Below are positions 1-5,631 of a stretch of DNA of 7,070 nucleotides, one piece after another. Numbering within the stretch: position 1 is the stretch's first letter; each line of letters opens with the position of its first letter. The notes under the pieces were generated by a model, which searched no databases, was not told the DNA's origin, and worked only from the letters and a program-made list of their open reading frames with translations. Both the position numbers and the translations under genes were made by a program. Source of the DNA: Pseudomonadota bacterium (lineage in GTDB: Bacteria; Pseudomonadota; Alphaproteobacteria; JAKJEU01). Location: contig JAKJEU010000075.1 in NCBI GenBank assembly GCA_022705265.1, positions 1 to 7,070 of the forward strand, written 5' to 3'.

Positions 1-592
1 GTGAAGTACCAATAGCAACAGCCAAAGCATCAACATTTGTTTCTTTTACGAAAGCAACTGCTTCTTCTGGATTAGTTAATAATGATTTTTTATCCAATTT
101 ACCATCAAAACCATGTCCATCTTCTTTTTCGCCTTCGCCAGTTTCCAAAGAACCAATAACACCAAGTTCAGCTTCAACAGAAACACCAACCATATGGGAA
201 ATTTCAGCAACTTTCTTAGAAACCATAGCATTATATTCATGTGTTGCAGGAGTTTTTCCATCAGCAAGCAAAGAACCATCCATCATAACCGATGTAAAGC
301 CGTTTGTGATAGCTGACATACAAACTTCAACAGAGCTTCCGTGATCTTGGTGTAAACAAATTGGAAGTTCAGGATATATTTCAACAGCAGCAAGCATAAG
401 ATGTCTTAAAACTGCATCATTTGCATATGATCTTGCACCTTTTGATGCTTGAATAATAACTGGTGAGTTAGTCTTCTTAGCAGCATTAAGAACAGCCAAC
501 ATTTGTTCCATGTTGTTAATATTAAACGCTGGCACACCATAAGAGTATTCAGCAGCATGGTCCAAAATTTGGCGTAATGAAATCATTGGCAT
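1..592 (-). CDS. fba: Class II fructose-1,6-bisphosphate aldolase, Calvin-cycle subtype (3' end cut off by window edge)
   Basis: The enzyme reversibly cleaves fructose 1,6-bisphosphate to glyceraldehyde 3-phosphate and dihydroxyacetone phosphate; the family also handles sedoheptulose 1,7-bisphosphate. It is cytosolic and zinc dependent. 197 residues are visible with no stop before the edge. They begin MPMISLRQILDHAAE and include YGVPAFNINN (18-27), HQDHG (81-85; D83 is the expected catalytic Asp and H84 a zinc ligand), MMDGS (103-107), and EAELG (140-144; E142 is the probable zinc ligand). The GEGEKEDGHG segment (152-161) and the ending DALAVAIGTS are typical of the CbbA-like subtype rather than the E. 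coli FbaA subtype. From memory the family has roughly 350 residues, so about 40% is missing here. The ATG is supported by AAAGGAAA upstream. It follows tkt by 85 bases on the same strand and is likely co-transcribed with it. Family identity is very secure. Confidence 0.96.
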   Translation of the reverse strand, partial: MPMISLRQILDHAAEYSYGVPAFNINNMEQMLAVLNAAKKTNSPVIIQASKGARSYANDAVLRHLMLAAVEIYPELPICLHQDHGSSVEVCMSAITNGFTSVMMDGSLLADGKTPATHEYNAMVSKKVAEISHMVGVSVEAELGVIGSLETGEGEKEDGHGFDGKLDKKSLLTNPEEAVAFVKETNVDALAVAIGTS

Positions 593-601
593 TTTTTTAA
601 T

Positions 602-609
602 TTTCCTTT
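602..609 (-). promoter_or_regulatory. Ribosome binding site of fba
   Basis: On the minus strand AAAGGAAA lies with its AGGA core 11 bases before the ATG at 592. It supports that ATG over the internal ATG two codons later. The rest of the 85-base tkt-fba gap is AT-rich, with no convincing terminator hairpin. Confidence 0.6.
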
Positions 610-677
610 CTTTATATTTTCAAATAATATTTTCATAAAACAGATTACTAACAATCGTCTAAAATAACAAATAAATT

Positions 678-2633
678 TTAGATTGATTTTAATACAGCAT
701 CAACCACTGCCAAAGCAGTAATATTGAAATGTTGGTAAAGTTTTTCAGCAGGTCCAGAAGCACCAAAAGAATTCATGCCCACAAATTCACCATTTCCGAT
801 GTATTTTTCCCAACCATATTTAATAGCAGCCTCAACCCCAATCCTTGGAGCGTTACCCAAAACTTCTTCTTGATATTTTCTTGTTTGGCTGTCAAAAAGT
901 TCACAGCAAGGCATAGAAACAACCGCGACATCGATTCCTTTTTCAGCCAAGTGTTTTTGAGCTTGGATAGCAATTTCAACCTCAGAACCAGTCGCAATAA
1001 TTGTTGCTTTTCTTTTATCTTTTTCTGGGGAAATCACATAACCACCTAAGGCAGCCATATTTTTATCAACAGAAGTTCTTAAAGTTGGTAAATTTTGTCT
1101 TGATAAAGCCAATATTGATGGTCTTTTTTCATTAACAACAGCCAATTCCCAACATTCCGCAGTCTCAATCAAATCACAAGGTCTAAATACCAATACATTT
1201 GGCATTGCTCTGAAACTTGCAAGATGTTCAATTGGTTGATGAGTTGGTCCGTCTTCACCTACTCCGATGGAATCATGAGTTAAGACATAAATTGAACGAA
1301 TTTGCATTAATGCAGCCAATCTTATAGCAGGTCTCATGTAATCAGAAAATACAAAGAAACCACCAGCATAAGGAATAAATCCGCCATGCAAAATTATACC
1401 ATTCATAATAGCAGTCATTGAATGTTCACGAATACCGTAATTAATGTATCTTCCAATATAATCAGAAGTATTAACATCTTTCATATCGCATACTTTTGTA
1501 AGATTAGAGGCCGTCAAGTCAGCAGAACCACCGATAAGAGATGGAATTTCAGGAACGATTTGTTCCAAAACCATTTGAGAAGCTTTTCTTGTTGCAACCT
1601 TTGGCTTTTCGCTTAACCATTTTGCTTTTGCTTCGTTAAGTTTATTATTCCAGCCAGCTTTAAGGAATTTGTTATTAACGACATCAAGGAATTCTTTATT
1701 TTCATTTGCCTTTGCTTCATAAGCCTCTCTTACAGAAGAAGACTTAACCCCATTATCTCTCCAAGCTTTTAAAATATCATCAGGAATAACAAATTCGCCA
1801 CAATTCCAATTCAAAGCCTTTCTCATCGCCAATATTTCTTCATCACCAAGAGGAGAGCCATGAGTTTTATGAGAACCTTGTTTATTAGGAGCACCATGAC
1901 CAATTATTGTTTTGAAAGCAATAAAGGTTGGTTTATCAGATTTTCTTGCTTTTTCAATTGCTTCTTCAATTTTATCGAAATCATGACCATCATCAACCTC
2001 GATAGTATTCCAATTATTAGCCTTAAATCTTGCAATTTGGTCGGTTGTTGTTGTGATTGAAGTTTTACCATCAATTGTGATTTGGTTATTATCCCACATC
2101 AAAATAAGTTTGTTTAGCTTTAAATGTCCTGCAACTGAAATTGCTTCTTCTGAAATACCTTCCATCAAACAACCATCACCGCAAATAACATATGTGTAAT
2201 GATTTACTAAATCCGAACCAAATCTTGCATTTAACATTGCTTCGGACAAAGCCATACCAGTCGCCATTGCAACACCTTGCCCCAATGGTCCAGAAGTATT
2301 TTCAACACCACTTAAATGACCATATTCTGGGTGACCTGCCATTTTTGAACCAAGTTGGCGGAAATTTTTCAAATCATCAATGGTCGCATCATCGTAACCA
2401 CTTAAATATAAAAGAGAGTAAAGAAGAGCTGAACCATGACCTGCTGATAAAACGAATCTATCTCTATCAAACCATTTTGGATTTTTTGCATCAAACTTTA
2501 AAAATTTGTGAAATAAAACTGTTGCTATATCGCTTGTTCCAAGAGGCATTCCAGGATGTCCCGAATTAGCTTTTCCGACTGCATCAGCAGCCAAAAATTT
2601 CACAGCGTTTGATAAATCTCTTAATTCAACCAT
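678..2633 (-). CDS. tkt: Transketolase
   Basis: This thiamine-diphosphate enzyme transfers two-carbon ketol units between sugar phosphates in the non-oxidative pentose phosphate pathway; it is a cytosolic homodimer. The 651 residues are complete and close to the usual length of about 660. The order is ThDP-binding domain, pyrimidine-binding domain, C-terminal domain. Visible motifs are NSGHPGMPLG (23-32, H26), SAGHGS (63-68), GPLGQG (115-120), the cofactor motif GDGCLMEG followed by DNN (152-183), GIREHS (400-405, with E403 the expected glutamate that activates the cofactor), and EDGPTHQPIEH (460-470). The C-terminal domain includes TIIATGSEVEIA. The ATG at 2633 has AGGAG nine bases upstream, placed inside the end of the lipoprotein gene, which it overlaps by 13 bases. 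The aldolase gene follows, so the two sugar-phosphate enzymes probably share a transcript. No frameshift or missing key residue is seen. Confidence 0.98.
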   Translation of the reverse strand: MVELRDLSNAVKFLAADAVGKANSGHPGMPLGTSDIATVLFHKFLKFDAKNPKWFDRDRFVLSAGHGSALLYSLLYLSGYDDATIDDLKNFRQLGSKMAGHPEYGHLSGVENTSGPLGQGVAMATGMALSEAMLNARFGSDLVNHYTYVICGDGCLMEGISEEAISVAGHLKLNKLILMWDNNQITIDGKTSITTTTDQIARFKANNWNTIEVDDGHDFDKIEEAIEKARKSDKPTFIAFKTIIGHGAPNKQGSHKTHGSPLGDEEILAMRKALNWNCGEFVIPDDILKAWRDNGVKSSSVREAYEAKANENKEFLDVVNNKFLKAGWNNKLNEAKAKWLSEKPKVATRKASQMVLEQIVPEIPSLIGGSADLTASNLTKVCDMKDVNTSDYIGRYINYGIREHSMTAIMNGIILHGGFIPYAGGFFVFSDYMRPAIRLAALMQIRSIYVLTHDSIGVGEDGPTHQPIEHLASFRAMPNVLVFRPCDLIETAECWELAVVNEKRPSILALSRQNLPTLRTSVDKNMAALGGYVISPEKDKRKATIIATGSEVEIAIQAQKHLAEKGIDVAVVSMPCCELFDSQTRKYQEEVLGNAPRIGVEAAIKYGWEKYIGNGEFVGMNSFGASGPAEKLYQHFNITALAVVDAVLKSI

Positions 2634-3139
2634 AACTTATCGCTCCTATTATTTTTAAGTTGTTTTTCGTTTAATTGTAATCCTATATATATAACATAAT
2701 CGTCTTTATTATTGCTACCTAAATCAACGCTTACATCTTTATTATCTTTTATAATTGAAAAGCCGATTTCATCAATCTTATCAACCGTAATTTTAAAGGT
2801 TTGTTTTGATACAATTCCGCCATTTTTATCCGCAACTGCGACAAAATAACTAAAACTTTCGCCTTGTTTATAAGCCATTCTTTTTATGACCTTAAATTCT
2901 GGTGCAATTTTGACTGATAACTTACCATCGTCTTCTTCACAACTGTAATACAAGTCGTTGATTATTATATCCATTATATTAGTTTTTAAACTTTCGTTTC
3001 CGCTTTCGTAATAACTTGCTCTGACCACAGAGTTATCAGCAACGATTAAAGGGCAAACATCGATTTCTTTTTTACTGCTTGAACATGCTGCAACTAAAAA
3101 GATTAAAGGAAAAATAGTTCTTTGTAATATCCGTTTCAT
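2621..3139 (-). CDS. Small envelope lipoprotein of unknown function
   Basis: The 172 residues start MKRILQRTIF and have a hydrophobic segment (8-18) ending in a lipobox, LVAAC (15-19). C19 would be lipidated after signal peptidase II cleavage, anchoring the protein in the envelope. SSSKKE follows, then a mature domain rich in predicted beta strand. C29 (DVCP) and C67 (YYSCEEDDG) are the only other cysteines and could form a disulfide outside the cytoplasm. FSYFVAVADKNGGIVSKQTF (96-115) and YIGLQLNEKQLKNNR (151-165) resemble, from memory, an uncharacterised alphaproteobacterial lipoprotein family; I could not verify this. The start is the only ATG that keeps the signal peptide, yet no good Shine-Dalgarno precedes it. 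The gene overlaps tkt by 13 bases and appears to head the tkt-fba group. No function can be assigned. Confidence 0.85.
   Translation of the reverse strand: MKRILQRTIFPLIFLVAACSSSKKEIDVCPLIVADNSVVRASYYESGNESLKTNIMDIIINDLYYSCEEDDGKLSVKIAPEFKVIKRMAYKQGESFSYFVAVADKNGGIVSKQTFKITVDKIDEIGFSIIKDNKDVSVDLGSNNKDDYVIYIGLQLNEKQLKNNRSDKLWLN
2643..2647 (-). promoter_or_regulatory. Ribosome binding site of tkt inside the upstream gene
   Basis: AGGAG on the minus strand sits nine bases before the tkt ATG and inside the last codons of the lipoprotein gene. It is the closest match to a consensus Shine-Dalgarno sequence in the window. Because it lies within translated sequence, ribosomes finishing the lipoprotein would pass through it, which fits translational coupling. 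Confidence 0.7.
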
Positions 3140-3175
3140 GTATTAAACTTTTTAAATAATTAATTAAATTAACCT

Positions 3176-3204
3176 TTTATAACATAAAAAATAAAATGAA
3201 TCAA
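3176..3204 (-). promoter_or_regulatory. Candidate sigma-70-type promoter for the lipoprotein-tkt-fba group
   Basis: Read on the minus strand, TTGATT (3199-3204) and TATAAA (3176-3181) are exactly 17 bases apart, matching 4/6 and 5/6 of the consensus boxes. Transcription would begin about 30 bases before the lipoprotein ATG at 3139. The -35 box falls inside the first codons of the divergent ispH gene. The region is so AT-rich that -10-like words are common, so this is a candidate only. Confidence 0.4.
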
Positions 3205-4122
3205 AGAAACCTTAAAATAATATTATGTATCCCAAGAGGATTTTGTGCAGGCGTGACAAGAGCAATAGAAACCGTTGAAAAAGCTTTGGAAAAATTCGAT
3301 TACCCTGTTTATGTAAGGCATGAAATTGTCCACAACAAATATGTCGTTGATAAATTGAAAGAAAAAGGTGCTATTTTCATTGAAGAACTTGATGAAATTG
3401 AAGATTATTCAACCGTAATTTTTTCTGCTCATGGTGTGCCTGAAAGCGTTAAATCGCATGCTAATTCTAAACATTTGAATTCCATTGATGCCACTTGCCC
3501 TTTGGTTGAAAAAGTACATAAAAAGGTAAAAAGAAATTTTGAAAATAATATCACATCAATTTTAATTGGTCACAAAAATCACCCCGAAGTAATCGGGACC
3601 ATGGGACAAGTTCCTCATGGCGCAATCATATTAGTTTCAAAGGTTCAAGAAGTTGAAAAACTTGACCCAAACCTTAATGTTGCTTATGTTACTCAAACAA
3701 CTTTATCGGTCGATGAAACAAGTGGAATTTTTAAAGCCTTAAAACAAAAATACCCTTATTTAAAAGAGGATAATGACATTTGTTTTGCAACCACTAATCG
3801 CCAAAAAGCGGTCAAGGAAATTGCACCAAAATGTGATAAAATTTTTGTTGTGGGCGCTCCTAATTCATCTAATTCCAAACGACTGGTTGAAGTTGCGATT
3901 GAAAATGGTTGTAAAAATGCTTGTTTAATACAAAACGAAAGCGAAATTGACTGGAACGATTTTGATAATATTAATGTTCTTGGTATAACTGCCGGAGCCT
4001 CTGCACCAGAGATTTTGATTGACAATATACTCAAAAAAGCCAAAAATTATTTTAATATCGAAATCGAAAATAGTGATGGGAAAGAAGAAAACTTGAACTT
4101 CAAATTACCAAAAGGAATTTAA
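3196..4122 (+). CDS. ispH: 4-hydroxy-3-methylbut-2-enyl diphosphate reductase
   Basis: IspH (LytB) reduces HMBPP to isopentenyl and dimethylallyl diphosphate, the last step of the non-mevalonate (MEP) pathway. It is a cytosolic iron-sulfur enzyme. The 308 residues are full length. The three cluster cysteines are C17 in PRGFCAGV, C101 in DATCPLV and C196 in NDICFATT. Substrate-site residues are visible in EIVHNKYV (H46), FSAHGVP (H79) and GHKNHPEVIGTMGQV (H129, and E131 as the expected proton-relay glutamate), plus the QTTLSVDET stretch (167-175). APNSSNS (221-227) and ITAGASAPE (264-272) are also typical. No clear Shine-Dalgarno lies before the ATG; the 56 bases upstream are nearly all A and T. 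thrB begins two bases after the stop, so the two are almost certainly co-transcribed. An organism carrying this gene should make isoprenoids by the MEP route. Confidence 0.98.
   Translation: MNQRNLKIILCIPRGFCAGVTRAIETVEKALEKFDYPVYVRHEIVHNKYVVDKLKEKGAIFIEELDEIEDYSTVIFSAHGVPESVKSHANSKHLNSIDATCPLVEKVHKKVKRNFENNITSILIGHKNHPEVIGTMGQVPHGAIILVSKVQEVEKLDPNLNVAYVTQTTLSVDETSGIFKALKQKYPYLKEDNDICFATTNRQKAVKEIAPKCDKIFVVGAPNSSNSKRLVEVAIENGCKNACLIQNESEIDWNDFDNINVLGITAGASAPEILIDNILKKAKNYFNIEIENSDGKEENLNFKLPKGI
4111..4116 (+). promoter_or_regulatory. Ribosome binding site of thrB within the ispH 3' end
   Basis: AAAGGA lies eight bases before the thrB ATG and within the last codons of ispH. With only two bases between the ispH stop and the thrB start, it supports this start and coupled translation. 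Confidence 0.65.
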
Positions 4123-4124
4123 AA

Positions 4125-5090
4125 ATGGCCGTTTATACAAAAATTGATACTGTTGAAATGAAGGATTTCATATCTAAATACGATATTGGCAAACTTACCT
4201 ATTTCAAAGGCATTAAAGAAGGAATTTCAAACACTAATTACCTTGTTGAAACTGAACAAGATAAATTCATTTTGACCGTTTTTGAAAGTCGAACTGTTCC
4301 TGAACAAATCCCTTTTTTCATGGATTTACTTACTCATCTTTATGATTATGGTATAAATTGCCCTACTCCTATTAAGGACAAAAAAGCAAATATAATCCAA
4401 TCAGTCCAAGGCAAGTCGGCTTGTTTATCAAAATTTTTATATGGTAAATCGGTTATGTCTCCTAACTTTGTTAATTGCAAAGGTTTGGGAAGAGCTATGG
4501 CTAAACTTCATGAAGCTGGTAAAAATTTTGAACAAACAAGAGAAAATATGATGGGAATGAACCATCTTCGCCCTCTTTATGATAAGTTTAAGGCAAATTT
4601 GGATGATATAAGACCAAGATTGCACGATGAAATTGAAGAATGTCTTGAAATTGTCGAAACAAAATGGCCAAAACAAGATGAACTCCCTTACGGAATTATT
4701 CATGCCGACCTTTTCCCTGATAATGTATTTTTCTTGGACAATAAATTAAGTGGTTTGATTGATTTTTTCTTTTCTTGCAATGACTTTTTTGCTTACGACC
4801 TTGCCGTATGCATTAATGCTTGGTGTTTTGAAAAAGATTTTGATTTCAATGTAACAAAAGTAAAAAATCTTGTTGCTGGATATAACTCTATAAGACCTTT
4901 GACAAAAGAAGAATTGCATTATCTTCCTATGTTTTGTATGGGAAGTGCTTTAAGATTTTTTATGACAAGATGTTTTGATATGTTAAATCACAACAGCGAG
5001 GATTTTGTCATACCAAAAGACCCAATTGAGTATTTAAGAAAAATAAGGTTCCATAAAAATATAAAAAGCTATGTCGAATACGGAATATAA
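4125..5090 (+). CDS. thrB: Homoserine kinase, protein-kinase-like (type II) form
   Basis: This enzyme uses ATP to phosphorylate L-homoserine to O-phosphohomoserine in threonine synthesis. It belongs to the aminoglycoside-phosphotransferase/choline-kinase fold, not the GHMP kinase family of the E. coli ThrB. The start MAVYTKID, then FKGIKEGISNTNYLVET (27-43, nucleotide-binding lobe) and FILTVFESR (48-56), lead to the catalytic loop IIHADLFPDN (191-200; D195 is the expected base and N200 a metal ligand) and to LIDFFFSCND (211-220; D213 occupies the DFG-like position). AYDLAVCINAWCFE (223-236) and PKDPIEYLRKIRFH (297-310) match what I remember of alphaproteobacterial ThrB. At 321 residues it is full length. 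It sits two bases after ispH and overlaps the next gene by 20 bases. In other alphaproteobacteria I recall ribonuclease HI following thrB; it is not here. No anomalies are seen in the active site. Confidence 0.95.
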   Translation: MAVYTKIDTVEMKDFISKYDIGKLTYFKGIKEGISNTNYLVETEQDKFILTVFESRTVPEQIPFFMDLLTHLYDYGINCPTPIKDKKANIIQSVQGKSACLSKFLYGKSVMSPNFVNCKGLGRAMAKLHEAGKNFEQTRENMMGMNHLRPLYDKFKANLDDIRPRLHDEIEECLEIVETKWPKQDELPYGIIHADLFPDNVFFLDNKLSGLIDFFFSCNDFFAYDLAVCINAWCFEKDFDFNVTKVKNLVAGYNSIRPLTKEELHYLPMFCMGSALRFFMTRCFDMLNHNSEDFVIPKDPIEYLRKIRFHKNIKSYVEYGI

Positions 5091-5580
5091 ACCTTTTAAA
5101 CGAGGAATTGTAATAAAAAAAAGAATAAAACCTAAGACTTTGATATCATTGTTTTTAGGTTTTGTTTCTTACTTCGGATTTGATTATTTAAAATCAGAAT
5201 TATCTTATATGAATTTTATGATTTTTTTGATTTGTGGTTATTACATTTTATCCGTATTAATAAGATTTATATGTGAAATAAAGGCAACTTATCAAATAAA
5301 CCCAAAGGTATCTTCGGAAAATAAAAAAATATCTATACGACTTGATAAAATGGAGCTTAGCAACTTTAATCATAAAAACTGTTTTATATGTTTGGAATCA
5401 TACATAAACAACAAAAAAGTTTGGAGCCAAAAAGAACAAACTTATAACATAAGCTTCATTCCCTCACAAATAACTGAAATGAAAGCAGATATAAGATTTT
5501 GGATTTTAAAAATTGAAATTCCATATAAAATACTTAACAAAGAAGTTAAATTATATCTAAGATATAAAATCATAATATAA
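5071..5580 (+). CDS. Unrecognised small membrane protein with two predicted helices
   Basis: I do not recognise this 169-residue protein. It begins with a basic stretch (KPFKRGIVIKKRIKPK, 7-22), followed by two hydrophobic segments at about 23-40 and 46-68, forming a probable helical hairpin in the inner membrane. The remaining 100 residues alternate polar and hydrophobic positions (for example KKISIRLDKMEL, 85-96, and KVWSQKEQTYNISFIP, 116-131), suggesting a beta-rich soluble domain. By the positive-inside rule the basic N-terminus and the C-terminal domain would both be cytoplasmic. The ATG overlaps the end of thrB by 20 bases in another frame. No clear Shine-Dalgarno precedes it, but no later ATG would keep both helices. 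The gene ends right at a terminator, so it is the last member of the ispH-thrB transcript. Base composition resembles its neighbours. It is probably real, because the frame is open and fits neatly between the overlap and the terminator. Confidence 0.75.
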   Translation: MSNTEYKPFKRGIVIKKRIKPKTLISLFLGFVSYFGFDYLKSELSYMNFMIFLICGYYILSVLIRFICEIKATYQINPKVSSENKKISIRLDKMELSNFNHKNCFICLESYINNKKVWSQKEQTYNISFIPSQITEMKADIRFWILKIEIPYKILNKEVKLYLRYKIII

Positions 5581-5614
5581 AAAAAGCCCCTGTTATTTTC
5601 ACAAGGGCTTTTTT
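5579..5614 (+). terminator. Rho-independent terminator usable in both directions
   Basis: An eight-position stem pairs GCCCCTGT (5586-5593) with ACAAGGGC (5601-5608), with one C-A mismatch and a seven-base loop. A run of seven A precedes the stem (5579-5585) and six T follow it (5609-5614). The T run ends the rightward ispH-thrB-membrane protein transcript. Read on the minus strand, the A run becomes the T tract that ends the converging S41 protease transcript, whose stop codon is 18 bases away. Confidence 0.9.
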
Positions 5615-5631
5615 CTTATATAATTAAATCA

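Noticed and set aside
76..279. Leftward 67-codon open frame, and rightward 113-316
   Set aside because: Both lie in alternative frames of the aldolase gene, whose reading frame is intact throughout with all expected motifs.
614..635. Direct repeat ATATTTTCA (614-622 and 627-635) in the tkt-fba gap
   Set aside because: Two short AT-rich copies 13 bases apart are expected by chance here, and no known operator matches them.
583..636. Leftward 17-codon open frame (MKILFENIKKGKLKKCQ) overlapping the aldolase start, a possible leader peptide
   Set aside because: No ribosome site precedes its ATG, its Lys/Ile/Leu content is what AT-rich DNA gives by chance, and no attenuator hairpin accompanies it.
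615..660. A promoter for aldolase on the minus strand (TTGTTA with TATTAT downstream)
   Set aside because: The spacing is 19 bases, and such words are common in this AT-rich gap. Read-through from tkt explains expression without it.
2192..2569. Rightward 125-codon open frame
   Set aside because: It is antisense to the ThDP-binding domain of transketolase and reads as low-complexity shadow sequence.
3157..3166. Palindrome TAATTAATTA in the divergent spacer as an operator
   Set aside because: It is ten bases of pure A/T with no flanking symmetry, likely by chance.
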